From Mucilaginibacter defluvii (lineage in GTDB: Bacteria > Bacteroidota > Bacteroidia > Sphingobacteriales > Sphingobacteriaceae): a DNA stretch of 64,000 nucleotides. This document shows positions 37,801 through 46,158 of this stretch, piece by piece; position 1 is the first letter of the stretch, and each line of letters opens with the position of its first letter. The stretch lies in contig NZ_BAABJI010000001.1 of the NCBI RefSeq assembly GCF_039543225.1, positions 647,193-711,192 on the forward strand, written 5' to 3'. The notes under the pieces are model-generated. The model did not search any database. It was not told the DNA's origin and saw only the letters and a list, made by a program, of their open reading frames with translations. A program made the translations under genes and the position numbers.

Positions 37801-39701
37801 ATTCTCTTATACAAATGGTAGATGAAATTGCGTTTTATGATGCAAAGGAAATTATTGTTTTATGTGTGATTGGGCGGCTGCAAGATCACAAGAGGGAATT
37901 TCTTTCGAGGCTAACGCAGGTAAAAGTGAAAGACGGCATGACCATTCCCTTAACAATATACTTTGCTACCCATTGGCATATCCCAACTTATTACTTTGAT
38001 GATAATCCGAACATTCGTGAAACTCATTGGCTGAATGAGGTGATTCATTTAACAAATACCCCACAGTATATTAAAAATATAGCAAGCAATGTTCTGTCAG
38101 AAATACGACCTAAGCAATGGGAGAACTTCAGCGACTATAAATACCTTCCTAAAAACAGGCTCAAAACAAGTAAGTTATCTTTAATAACGGGTGCTGCTTC
38201 AGGAGGTGTGACCCTTCCCGAAATGTCCGAACTCTCAATAACACCAAAAAAAGATCTCCTAAAGATCAGAGAGGAACTTGGAAAGGTTACCAGTTACCGC
38301 CTATATAAAGAAAGCTTCCAGTTTTTTAATTTCTTTTTTAAGAAATATGAAAACAAGGTATTGAGCCAAAACAGATATAGGGAGATCGAACTTTTATGCG
38401 GAACCTTTATTTATGAACCGTACCTATTTGACAAGTTAAGCGGCCTTCCGGATATAGTAGAACAGGTTAAAGAGTTTGTGCGGGTACTTATATTCTCAGA
38501 CAGGAGAATCTATCGTCTATTGACTTATGAATGGGATAAAAAGGATATTGTACACCTCTTTTTTATTGTATTTAAAGATGAGCAATTATTTGAAGAATTA
38601 AATAAAGAGAATAATTTCAGTAAACTGATCGCCTTTACCGAACCTGAATCAGCCCTGAACTATATGCTTTATAAGCTTCTGGCATATATTCCGTTGAAGG
38701 TGCAAGATTTTGAAGAAAAAAAATATGATAATCTACTCAAGGAATTGATTGGACGGCAGCTCCAGAGAGTGTCAGGACCTTCTAAAAAATCGTTGAAGAA
38801 ATATTATAATTTCCTGTATACCCTGCCCTCAAGGGAGGAGTATCTTCCGCAGTTGATGAAACTTAGAATGAATTACCAATTTAATGATGACGCAGGAACT
38901 CATGATAGTAAAAAGTCGTTTAATCACAACGTTTCTGCCTTGCTCGCCGGTATCCGGGCTATTATTGTCCAGCTTGGAAAAAAGGGTGCCTTTGATGCCG
39001 TCTATATGGAAGAAGTTTTCAGTTCATGGTTTGCGTTATTGGAATATATCAATCCTATTTTAGCATTCGCCCGAACTTTTAACGGATTTCTGGTACCGTA
39101 CCCTTATTTCGACCTGATGAACAAAGCTGAGACTGGTGAAACATCTTTGAGAGCGCTGGTCGGTGTTGCCGACGGTGTAATCATGTCCTTAAGCGAAAAA
39201 TTTAAAGACAGTGAAAAGCTGTCTATTGTTGAGAAAAATATTAAAATCATCCAAAGTGGGTATTTCACGGATCAATCTGCTTTTAAAAAACTGATTGTTT
39301 CACCAATTTACAATCTTAAAACTTTTTGGGAGGGTTTGATTGATAAGTTGAGTATTGTATCATCGAAAATCAAGGTCACCGATACACCGATCAACAGCAA
39401 CCTGCAAATGACTATTCCAGAATATTATGCCGAGCAATTATTAATAAATGAATTAGCTACAAACTTAAAAAACCATTCTGATCTGTCGCAAACAGTGATG
39501 GTTGAGAGTAGATTTGAAAAAGCTGAAGATTTTGTGCTAACAATAACTAATAAAGTTTCGCCGGCCGAATACGTAAAGAGTAACGGAGAGGGCGTCAAAT
39601 GCATTCGGCTTATGGGGGCATTTCTCCCATTTGAGTTTCAATACAGTTCAAAAAAATCCAATGATAACTTTATTCAAAAATTAGTATTTAAAGTAGCATA
39701 A
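34884..39701 (+). CDS. STAS / GHKL-ATPase / double phosphoribosyltransferase protein
   Basis: A 1605-aa protein. Residues 1-75 resemble a STAS domain (DLTEIEYMASQELLVFSAIV). Residues about 185-400 show GHKL ATPase motifs: N-box EELFLNFLDHS (about 193), DFGEGI (about 274), and a second glycine-type region at RGLFDAISIVKRYRGL. Two segments read like PRPP-binding loops: ILICDVIATGYL (about 727-738) and LILDDGSCTGDSL (about 962-974). A long helical region follows, then a second N-box-like ELATNLKNHS near residue 1523. The gene ends 1 nt before the phosphorylase gene. It probably senses or processes nucleotides in a conflict system; the exact function is unknown. Confidence 0.65.
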   Translation: MKFEFKIKFAEKDIDQFITTLYNAYRSNSKDEYLFDLTEIEYMASQELLVFSAIVKLFTLGGINFRVQFLKKGISTNDINARSKRQLIQIWEVWKIYQLVPMTDLPKRFDIDGNTIQRFKKQINYNPIASEIFNRFGVTPFMQLDYVTNYTQNDIGTIVEPIYDLNAAIVLLLKEQHCYHPFASKALSGIITEELFLNFLDHSSKSSFKGLPNLAFMSISIQTKLDEKITTITNVQQIKKRNFEEELLPESKNFYYDSTRAVYKNFPYIQFSFLDFGEGIVHTLSEQFKAVNLKPESTPDDILRFAFGHTSSRHPINPKFDQENFIPRGLFDAISIVKRYRGLMIVRSNEARIIYDYSDLTHPVEGTAFSEDQDYNFPGTLISIYIPALEDTSRFNKAVIKPEINFFKIAGVQTRYLNINKIVDVYGEPKHNIYNKLFKNLRQVLKATQPTRHFLNCEGSNFIDKRLLKKVMFYLTADYDINYNNNVIIFGLDDDALVQEIENELLNLSSEIKDFKIHPLPIINYDYEKKAPSIKWLGVFNISDQEKLNDLLFEEFSLAKSDFKEPHNIVGHLNEFDAYGNLKSYFPDGALIDNFFLEQRNKLCADQINRLILKHNCLSECDDKSIFLCNGNYYQYKYVELTNLLNDKTDCGICARMLFNNLRLCFDISKCKFIGVTTKSQKILKSLEEQRLIATENFIIFDSYHSFETEGTWEIFNDTDFQYILICDVIATGYLTVRLNKKLSSLGTRLAGVAVLVDTINPGFSGSSIKGNALPSITSITKFEIERFLKDDVSIELQKREIIRTNIHTNVPITLSIDQTRYDNSILFDSNVRYNQQTQEIIVDNRFLDWVSPKDISVGYLKYNNVIHPYFFNTTGIFQRMDHYHFEEVFARLNKDYLYNTPIKLFYPRKSGVETVNLDKIKMALKNYNIEDIVVERIGTTEGWRFPHSSNFLSSKIDRNVCLILDDGSCTGDSLIQMVDEIAFYDAKEIIVLCVIGRLQDHKREFLSRLTQVKVKDGMTIPLTIYFATHWHIPTYYFDDNPNIRETHWLNEVIHLTNTPQYIKNIASNVLSEIRPKQWENFSDYKYLPKNRLKTSKLSLITGAASGGVTLPEMSELSITPKKDLLKIREELGKVTSYRLYKESFQFFNFFFKKYENKVLSQNRYREIELLCGTFIYEPYLFDKLSGLPDIVEQVKEFVRVLIFSDRRIYRLLTYEWDKKDIVHLFFIVFKDEQLFEELNKENNFSKLIAFTEPESALNYMLYKLLAYIPLKVQDFEEKKYDNLLKELIGRQLQRVSGPSKKSLKKYYNFLYTLPSREEYLPQLMKLRMNYQFNDDAGTHDSKKSFNHNVSALLAGIRAIIVQLGKKGAFDAVYMEEVFSSWFALLEYINPILAFARTFNGFLVPYPYFDLMNKAETGETSLRALVGVADGVIMSLSEKFKDSEKLSIVEKNIKIIQSGYFTDQSAFKKLIVSPIYNLKTFWEGLIDKLSIVSSKIKVTDTPINSNLQMTIPEYYAEQLLINELATNLKNHSDLSQTVMVESRFEKAEDFVLTITNKVSPAEYVKSNGEGVKCIRLMGAFLPFEFQYSSKKSNDNFIQKLVFKVA

Positions 39702-39702
39702 A

Positions 39703-41073
39703 ATGGATACATCGTTAATAAACTTGTTTGTATATGACACTAAAGAAAATTTCAATAAATCAAAGAAATATATAGGTGCTGAAGGAGTGATTTTTAAGCA
39801 GGTGATCCAAATTGAAGACTTTGCTGATTTTCAGAAAAAATTTGATGCGCTTGAAGATAAAGAATACGTGGCCTTAGCAGTACATGTATTTGCTACCGAT
39901 CAAATATCAGGGATAAAATCATTTGCCGTGTCAGGAATAAAAGAATACTACCCCTCTCTTAATATTATGTATATTTCTGAAGGGAATGCCGATGAGATCA
40001 AACATCAGATGGTTGACGCAAAGCTGGTGACCTCAGAAATTTTGAAATATCATGAAATTCAGTCAAACCTAAAAGAAGGCATTAATCCTGCCTTTACAAA
40101 ACATTACCTGTTAAGTGCGAAGAATTTGCCGGTCGAATCTCAGCAGTCAGTGACCTCGCAAAAAATCACTGATTATCCACAAGTCGATTTAGCGATCATA
40201 ACTGCATTATATAACGACGAATTTGAGCAACTAAAAAAGTTTTTCGACTTTCCAGCGGCAGATAAAATTAAAACGGCCAAAAAAACTTTTTATATCGGCA
40301 CGCATAAAACAACAAAGCAAAAGGTTGTTGCAGCAATACCTAACGCTACAGGTATGGTTGATTCATCTATCGTAGCGACCTTGCTGATTGAGTATTTTAG
40401 GCCAAAACTATTAATTATGTCTGGTGTCTGTGGTGGGGCAACAGACAAAAAATTTGGTGATATAGTAATTGCCAAGAATATCTTCACGTTTCAAAAAGGA
40501 AAAATCTCAGGTATATATTCTAAAGATTCCACGGGAAAGCAAATCCCCCTTGAACTATTTGATAGAACAAACAATAGCATTGACTATGAACATTTGTTCG
40601 ATGCGGAAGGCAACCAAATTACGATATCCATCGAGAAGTTTGCAATTGAGCACGATAGTATGATTAATATCAACACTGGCCTTGAAGATGAAATCACGCC
40701 CCATTTAAAAGATATAAAAAAATTAGTTGCAGCGGACGTCGAATCGACCGGTTTTTTCAAAGACATACCTCAACCAGACATTTCATTCGGTGGAATGGCG
40801 TGCAGTACGATGGTCATTAATAAAGAGGGATATTTTGAAGATGTTATAAAAAACGTTCACCGCCATACCTCAGCAGTTGAGATGGAATCATATGGCGTTG
40901 CACGAGCATGTGAGTACGCAAATGAAGGAAAGACCAAATTTTTAATTTTCAAATCTGTTATGGATCACACATTCAACAAGGCCGACAATGTTGGTAATAT
41001 TAACTATAAACAATTTGCTGCATTTACAAGCGCCTCGTTTTTAAACCATCTTCTTACACTTAGTATATTATAA
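39703..41073 (+). CDS. Receiver-like domain - nucleoside phosphorylase (effector candidate)
   Basis: A 456-aa protein. Residues 1-125 look like an alpha/beta, receiver-like module without clear phospho-acceptor motifs. Residues about 161-455 form a PNP/UDP phosphorylase-superfamily domain: DLAIITALYNDEF, IMSGVCGGATDKKFGDIVIA (typical phosphorylase glycine loop), FGGMACSTMV, and SAVEMESYGVARACE, the conserved ExES purine-binding motif. The family cleaves or transfers N-glycosidic bonds of nucleosides. Its one-nt spacing from the ATPase/PRTase gene implies one functional unit, in which it could deplete or alter nucleotides when activated. Confidence 0.75.
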   Translation: MDTSLINLFVYDTKENFNKSKKYIGAEGVIFKQVIQIEDFADFQKKFDALEDKEYVALAVHVFATDQISGIKSFAVSGIKEYYPSLNIMYISEGNADEIKHQMVDAKLVTSEILKYHEIQSNLKEGINPAFTKHYLLSAKNLPVESQQSVTSQKITDYPQVDLAIITALYNDEFEQLKKFFDFPAADKIKTAKKTFYIGTHKTTKQKVVAAIPNATGMVDSSIVATLLIEYFRPKLLIMSGVCGGATDKKFGDIVIAKNIFTFQKGKISGIYSKDSTGKQIPLELFDRTNNSIDYEHLFDAEGNQITISIEKFAIEHDSMININTGLEDEITPHLKDIKKLVAADVESTGFFKDIPQPDISFGGMACSTMVINKEGYFEDVIKNVHRHTSAVEMESYGVARACEYANEGKTKFLIFKSVMDHTFNKADNVGNINYKQFAAFTSASFLNHLLTLSIL

Positions 41074-41129
41074 ATGGACTAAAATAAATGTATTATGTTT
41101 TGAGTAATTTAATCAACTCAAACGGCGCA

Positions 41130-41147
41130 GGCCGCAGGCAACGGCAC
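41130..41147 (+). repeat. 18-bp direct repeat, right copy
   Basis: An exact match to 34743-34760, 57 nt beyond the phosphorylase stop. The two copies bracket a 6.4-kb cassette. Confidence 0.75.
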
Positions 41148-41173
41148 TTGTAATAAACAGAATATCTATTGCT

Positions 41174-41181
41174 TATATTTG
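41174..41181 (+). promoter_or_regulatory. Bacteroidota-type -7 box for the LytTR gene
   Basis: TATATTTG matches the TAnnTTTG -7 consensus, about 42 nt before the ATG. A TTG at 41148 is 23 nt upstream, longer than the usual 17-21 spacing, so the -33 part is weak. Confidence 0.45.
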
Positions 41182-41222
41182 TAAAGAGTGATCTTTAAAT
41201 AAAACATAGCAACATAAATAGG

Positions 41223-42071
41223 GTGATGACACAACAGGCAGGGGTAACTTTTCAAAATGACCGAAAAAGGAATGTGATCAGCCTGACTGTTCTTTTGCTG
41301 CTTTCTTTAGCAACCATCGGTATTGACTTCCTCTATGCACAATTCAGAAACAGTTCATTCTACCTGTCCGAATCTGCACTTTTCAGTAGTTATTGGTTAC
41401 TGTTTCTGCCTTTATTGAATATTCAGTGGAGACTGGCAGAACAGCTCCAAAAGCCATTTAGCGCATTAATATTTATCCTTTTAGCCACGATTGTTCATCT
41501 GGTTTGTTATCCTGTCCTTGTTTGGCTACTATCAGGAAGCTTTTATGAGCATACCTTTTCATACAGGCAAACCTTGCACTATGGATTAACGGATTATTCT
41601 ATCAAGACCTTACTTGCATACGGGCTGTCATTATTACTCTTAAAAATTTCCAGAGCCGGTATTGTGAATCAATCGGCTGAATTGAATAGCGAAAATGCAG
41701 AGCAAGAGAAAGAAAGCTTTGAAACGGCTTTGGTTGTATCAGACGGAAATAACAGGAAGACAGTTATTGTTATACAGGATATATTATACTTCTCTGCTAA
41801 CTCACCTTATGTCAATATTCACCAGCTATCTAAAAAGTACCTGCATTCAGCAACGTTGAAATCGTTGCAATCACGCCTCGACAACAATCAATTTATACGA
41901 ATCCATAAAACGTATATTGTCAACATTGAAAAGGTAGTTGGCTACCATTCCCGGCTGAACGGAGATTATGATTTAACACTCATTGATGGTACAATGCTAA
42001 GAGTCAGCCGCAATTATGCAGCGACTTTTAAAAGCAGTTTTGAGAATAGTCATCGCCTTATAACGAAATAA
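41223..42071 (+). CDS. Membrane-anchored LytTR transcriptional regulator
   Basis: A 282-aa protein with four hydrophobic segments in the N-terminal half (about residues 20-38, 52-68, 80-104, 128-146), followed by a LytTR DNA-binding domain. Typical features are DILYFSANSPYVNIH, LKSLQSRLDNNQFIRIHKTYIVN and RVSRNYAATFKSSF. There is no receiver domain, so a membrane signal may control it directly. The next gene, a lipoprotein dioxygenase 69 nt downstream, is the probable co-regulated target. Confidence 0.8.
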   Translation: MMTQQAGVTFQNDRKRNVISLTVLLLLSLATIGIDFLYAQFRNSSFYLSESALFSSYWLLFLPLLNIQWRLAEQLQKPFSALIFILLATIVHLVCYPVLVWLLSGSFYEHTFSYRQTLHYGLTDYSIKTLLAYGLSLLLLKISRAGIVNQSAELNSENAEQEKESFETALVVSDGNNRKTVIVIQDILYFSANSPYVNIHQLSKKYLHSATLKSLQSRLDNNQFIRIHKTYIVNIEKVVGYHSRLNGDYDLTLIDGTMLRVSRNYAATFKSSFENSHRLITK

Positions 42072-42140
42072 CCTCACTTCACAGCATCTGATTTGAAAAT
42101 CAGTGCATTGTTGAGTCACCTTTGCAGGAAACGATGGACG

Positions 42141-43340
42141 ATGAAAAAGTTTTTCTTCTGTAAAGGACTATTAATTTTTTACTTGCTGCTTTCAAGCTGT
42201 CACGGTCAGAACACTAAGAATGCCCATGCAACAACAGGAATTGTAGGTGGTGGCTGCGATGGTTGTGAATTAATGTATATCGGCATGCCAAAACAAATCA
42301 GTGCAAGCAGTACCAGCCCTGGCTGGAATGAGAAAGGTCAAAAGCTGGTGGTGACCGGGACTGTTTTCCGGACAGACGGCAGAACACCAGCACCCAATGT
42401 AATTATTTACTATTGGCAAACAGACAACAACGGCTATTACTCATCTAAAGCAGGAATGAATGAACAAGCAAAACGGCACGGCCATATCCGAGGTTGGGTA
42501 AAAACCGATGCAAACGGAAAATATACTGTCCGGACCATTCGCCCTGCACCATATCCTAACCAGACAATGCCTGCGCATATCCACTTATCCATCAAAGAAC
42601 CTGGTATCGCTAATGAGTATTACCCTGATGAGATTAATTTTGATGATGACAAATTCCTGATTCCGCATTTTAAAAAACATCCGCAGGAAAACCGTGGAGG
42701 AAGTGGTGTTGTCAGGGTCTTGCTGAAAGATAGCCTGCAGGTTGCAGAACATAATATCATTCTCGGCCTGAACATTCCGAACTATCCACGAAGACAAAGC
42801 ACGGCAATTCGATCAGGCTTACCTGTTGGTGAGGATCAGCCATCCTTTACACCATTTCACGCTTATGGTCCGGACAAGGGAACAAGGACATGCCCGGTGT
42901 GCAAGTACGGGCGTTACCAGGGCATCATTTATTTTGTGGGTAATAACCCGGACTGGAATGCTATGAAAAACTGGTTAGTCTTTTTGGAGCAGCAAAGTAT
43001 CGAACGGCAAAAATACCTGAAAGTATATTTTGTTTACGGTAATGAAAAGGACTATGACAAAGGAGTACGGGAAAAGCAGCTGGAGCGTTTAGGACAAGCC
43101 CTGCATATCCAAAATACAGCGCTTACCTTCGTACCTTCTTTTGCCGATAGAGATAGCGAAGTCTGGCTCAATAAAATCGATCAAGGTGCCAGCAATACGT
43201 TCATCATTTACAGGAACAGGAATATTGTTGATAAATACACAGACCTGAAACCAGTTGCTGAGAACTTTAAAATTATCTCAGAAAGCCTGGACAGAACGCG
43301 CGGTGATTATTTTGATCTGCCGGAGCCAAAATACAACTGA
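42141..43340 (+). CDS. Lipoprotein: intradiol dioxygenase-like domain plus thioredoxin-like domain
   Basis: A 399-aa protein. The signal peptide ends in a lipobox (LLLSSCHG), so it is probably a lipoprotein. Residues about 50-220 match intradiol ring-cleavage dioxygenase-like proteins: NVIIYYWQTDNNGYYS supplies Tyr ligands and MPAHIHL the HxH motif. The C-terminal half (from TRTCPVCKYGRYQGII) has a CxxC and the mixed alpha/beta pattern of a thioredoxin-like or redox fold. Starting at MKKFFF (42141) is preferred over the ATG at 42093, because only the shorter form places the signal peptide at the terminus. The substrate is unknown. Confidence 0.7.
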   Translation: MKKFFFCKGLLIFYLLLSSCHGQNTKNAHATTGIVGGGCDGCELMYIGMPKQISASSTSPGWNEKGQKLVVTGTVFRTDGRTPAPNVIIYYWQTDNNGYYSSKAGMNEQAKRHGHIRGWVKTDANGKYTVRTIRPAPYPNQTMPAHIHLSIKEPGIANEYYPDEINFDDDKFLIPHFKKHPQENRGGSGVVRVLLKDSLQVAEHNIILGLNIPNYPRRQSTAIRSGLPVGEDQPSFTPFHAYGPDKGTRTCPVCKYGRYQGIIYFVGNNPDWNAMKNWLVFLEQQSIERQKYLKVYFVYGNEKDYDKGVREKQLERLGQALHIQNTALTFVPSFADRDSEVWLNKIDQGASNTFIIYRNRNIVDKYTDLKPVAENFKIISESLDRTRGDYFDLPEPKYN

Positions 43341-43376
43341 GATGCCAACTTGTGGAAGTAAAATTTCATACCTGAT

Positions 43377-44057
43377 TTAATCAAAAAGCGTTAGATCCGG
43401 CCCACATGGAGAATTGTTGTTATCGTCTTTAACCCGGAAATTATTCATCTTTTGATCAACCGGCCAGCCTTCCAGCAGGTCATTGGGAACTGCTTTGAGC
43501 ACTTTCAAGCGGTCAATAACGTTTAAACTTTTATCTAACCAGGTACTGGCTTCCGCTTGTGTTAAGATGCACGGCATGCGGTCATGAATAGCTAACATGA
43601 AATCATTGGCGGGCTGCATGAGCATGGTACAGGATGGGATAACGATACCTGTTGCCGGGTCTTTCCATGTGTCCCAAAGACCCGCGCAATAGATCAGCCC
43701 TTTGTCCTTACGCTGAAAGAAAAAGGGCTTTTTGTTTTCGCCGCTGCGATACCACTCGTAAAAACCTTCTATAACAAAAACGCAATGCCTTTTGCCAACA
43801 AGGTTACGGTAAGTCGGTAACGACTGCATGGTTTCCACTTTGGCGTAGGTGGTGCTGTACTTTGGCTTTTCTGTAGCATTATTGGGAATAAGGCCCCAAC
43901 GCACATAGTGTAGTTTACCTGGTCTGGCATCAAGGATAACGGGCATTTCACTTCCCGGCGGACGGTTGTTGTCTTTTTCCTGCGCTGTGCCACCTTCTTC
44001 TACTCCAGCTTTCTTTGCCAGCTCTTTGCTTTCGCTTACTAATGTCCTTCCACACAT
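43377..44057 (-). CDS. SRAP (SOS response-associated, YedK/HMCES-like) protein
   Basis: A 226-aa protein. The start is placed at MCGRTL so that Cys2, the nucleophile that crosslinks to abasic DNA, is exposed after Met removal; an upstream ATG (44069) would bury it. The conserved EGFYEWYR and HDRMPCIL motifs carry the catalytic Glu and His. It shields abasic sites in single-stranded DNA. It lies next to a UmuC/UmuD pair, a common DNA-damage cassette. Confidence 0.9.
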   Translation of the reverse strand: MCGRTLVSESKELAKKAGVEEGGTAQEKDNNRPPGSEMPVILDARPGKLHYVRWGLIPNNATEKPKYSTTYAKVETMQSLPTYRNLVGKRHCVFVIEGFYEWYRSGENKKPFFFQRKDKGLIYCAGLWDTWKDPATGIVIPSCTMLMQPANDFMLAIHDRMPCILTQAEASTWLDKSLNVIDRLKVLKAVPNDLLEGWPVDQKMNNFRVKDDNNNSPCGPDLTLFD

Positions 44058-44096
44058 AACTTTCTCCATTATATACGTAAATCCGCACCATCGGGA

Positions 44097-45341
44097 TTAT
44101 ACCGCTTTTATGATTTCGTGCCACCTGGTCGTATATCCCTTGCTTAAAAACTCGTGCTTGAGACGCCAGCTTTTGACGTATCCTTCGCTGGCCATTCGCA
44201 GTGTGCCCCGTCCGTAGGCAAGGTTAACCCGATCAATTGCTTCAGACAGCAAATCAAGTTTGCCGCCATCGTGCGGCTTAAACAAGTGTAACTGCAATTC
44301 CTGCTCATGCACCAGTCCTGTAGCCACCACACCGGCTTTGCGGTATTTCATTCCATGCATAAATAATGCCCTGGCTACCGTGTTGGCGATTTTAACAATG
44401 TCATGGGTATTGTTGCTCGCAATAGCGAGCTTGTGTGTATGAGAGGGATAATGCTGAGGGTGGTCTTCCCGGTGTTCATTCGTGTAAAGAAATACCTGCA
44501 GGTAAAGACAGCGCAGCCCTGCGCGTCGCAATTTTTCAGCGGCGCGACTGGCATACAATGTAACTGCCTCACAAAGTACAGTCGGGTCTTCAATATAATT
44601 CCTGAATGACCGGCTGACGCTAATACATTTGGTTGTTTCGGGCATGTTGTCAAAAGGTATAGCCGCCCGTCCCCACAGTTCGTTCCACATACGCTGCCCC
44701 TGGATGGTCATGTGCTGCTTGAACCACATTTCAGGAAGCTCCCTTAGTTGTCCAACCGTTTCAATGCCCAGGCTTTCCAGCTTTTTATAATACTGCCTGC
44801 CAACGCCCCACAGATCTTCCACAGGGAATGTGGCCACCGCTTTTGTAATGGCCTCCGGGGTATCGAGTATCATTGTGCCGCCTGACTTTTTTGCTATTTT
44901 ATTAGCCAGCTTCGCCAGTGTCTTGGTGGGTGCCACGCCGATAGAAACGGGTATGCCGGTGTTCATCACAACGGATGCCCTGATTTTAGGGATTAATGTC
45001 TGTAAATCCTGTACACCGCCTAACCACCCGAAAGCCTCATCAATACTATACACATCCAAACGAGGGAACCAGCGGGCCAGGTTTTTCATTACCCGTTCGG
45101 AGATGTCGCCGTACAGCACATAGTTGCTGGAAAAAATATTTACATGATGCTTTTTTAAAATGTCCCGGATCAGAAACTCAGGATCACCCATTTTAATACC
45201 GCATTGTTTGGCTTCCTCACTGCGTGCGATCACGCAGCCATCGTTGTTACTCAGCACAACGACAGGTTTGCCATTCAATGCCGGATCAAAGAGGCGTTCG
45301 GCAGAAGCATAAAAGTTATTGCAGTCACAAAGTGCAAACAC
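44097..45341 (-). CDS. umuC: Y-family DNA polymerase subunit UmuC
   Basis: A 414-aa translesion polymerase. It has the N-terminal catalytic motif FALCDCNNFYASAER, the SIDEAF carboxylates, and little-finger-type sequence further on. It overlaps the upstream S24 peptidase gene by 17 nt, as in other umuDC operons. Paired with UmuD it forms a damage-inducible error-prone polymerase, here carried on the mobile element. Confidence 0.93.
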   Translation of the reverse strand: MFALCDCNNFYASAERLFDPALNGKPVVVLSNNDGCVIARSEEAKQCGIKMGDPEFLIRDILKKHHVNIFSSNYVLYGDISERVMKNLARWFPRLDVYSIDEAFGWLGGVQDLQTLIPKIRASVVMNTGIPVSIGVAPTKTLAKLANKIAKKSGGTMILDTPEAITKAVATFPVEDLWGVGRQYYKKLESLGIETVGQLRELPEMWFKQHMTIQGQRMWNELWGRAAIPFDNMPETTKCISVSRSFRNYIEDPTVLCEAVTLYASRAAEKLRRAGLRCLYLQVFLYTNEHREDHPQHYPSHTHKLAIASNNTHDIVKIANTVARALFMHGMKYRKAGVVATGLVHEQELQLHLFKPHDGGKLDLLSEAIDRVNLAYGRGTLRMASEGYVKSWRLKHEFLSKGYTTRWHEIIKAV

Positions 45342-45753
45342 GTTCGTAGTCTCCTTTTCTTAATTGTGATGGCAATGTATTGCGGCATATTGCGGTCACT
45401 ACTCCCCAGATCTGTAAAACCTCACCGTCCGTGGTTTCGATGCGGTCTGTATCGCCTTTAAGGAAAGGGCGGCCGTTTTCTGTTTCATAAGAGCGGCAAT
45501 GAAAAGCACCGTTAACATAGGCGACGACAATAGCGCCTTTTACCGCTTTCATCGACCTGTCAATGATCAGCAGATCACCGGAACGCAAGCCATAAGTTTT
45601 CATGGAATTGCTGTCCATCTGGAAATAAAAGGTGCATTCCGGATCGATCACCAGCCGGTCCACGATATTCAACCGCCCTTCCAGGTAATCATCTGCCGGT
45701 GATTTAAATCCTGAAACATCTTGTTCTGCTCTTTGCTGATACTTCCTGATCAT
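45325..45753 (-). CDS. umuD: LexA/UmuD-like S24 peptidase
   Basis: A 142-aa protein. The self-cleavage Ser is in MDSNSMKTYGLRSGD and the Lys in AVKGAIVVAYV; the N-terminus is short, so there is no LexA DNA-binding domain. It is the first gene of the umuDC operon and would be processed by RecA filaments to assist UmuC. Confidence 0.88.
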   Translation of the reverse strand: MIRKYQQRAEQDVSGFKSPADDYLEGRLNIVDRLVIDPECTFYFQMDSNSMKTYGLRSGDLLIIDRSMKAVKGAIVVAYVNGAFHCRSYETENGRPFLKGDTDRIETTDGEVLQIWGVVTAICRNTLPSQLRKGDYERVCTL

Positions 45754-45767
45754 GGGGTCACATTAGA

Positions 45768-45783
45768 AGTACAAAATTATACT
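45768..45783 (-). promoter_or_regulatory. Palindromic operator over the umuDC promoter
   Basis: On the minus strand AGTATAATTTTGTACT forms an AGTA-N8-TACT inverted repeat and contains TAATTTTG, a -7 box match. A TTG lies 21 nt upstream of the -7. A palindrome covering the promoter is a likely damage-response operator; the regulator is not identified. Confidence 0.5.
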
Positions 45784-45928
45784 AAAAATATTAGCAATTG
45801 CAACAACTGGTTACAACGGTTAGGTGTAAACAACAGCAGGATGGTAAAAAAAAGTGTTACGCGGTTAAAAATGAACAGCTTAAGCCGTGAAAAAAAGTAT
45901 TCAACAATTGCTACCTGGAAAAGGACTT

Positions 45929-46123
45929 TCAACCGTTGTCAGACTCGGTTCCGAAAACATTATTTTTTTTTAACCACTGTAAAAACTCATCAGGATCTTC
46001 CGGCATAAAGTGATGTATCCGGCCATCAGCCAGCAATAAGGAAAACCAGCCGTTCACCGCGTAATATTTCTCGATGTAAGCGGCCTCGTAAAAAAAGCCG
46101 GGGAAGCGATCGGGCTTAGCCAT
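45929..46123 (-). CDS. Small protein paired with an upstream structured RNA (copy 2)
   Basis: A 64-aa protein with the pattern PGFFYEA...IHHFMPEDPDEFLQWL, related to the product at 27746-27961 (see that entry). The matching ~160-nt structured element starts 35 nt upstream. No other domain is seen. Confidence 0.55.
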   Translation of the reverse strand: MAKPDRFPGFFYEAAYIEKYYAVNGWFSLLLADGRIHHFMPEDPDEFLQWLKKNNVFGTESDNG

Positions 46124-46158
46124 GAACTAAGGTTGGAAGGTTCTGGTTCCACGATCAC

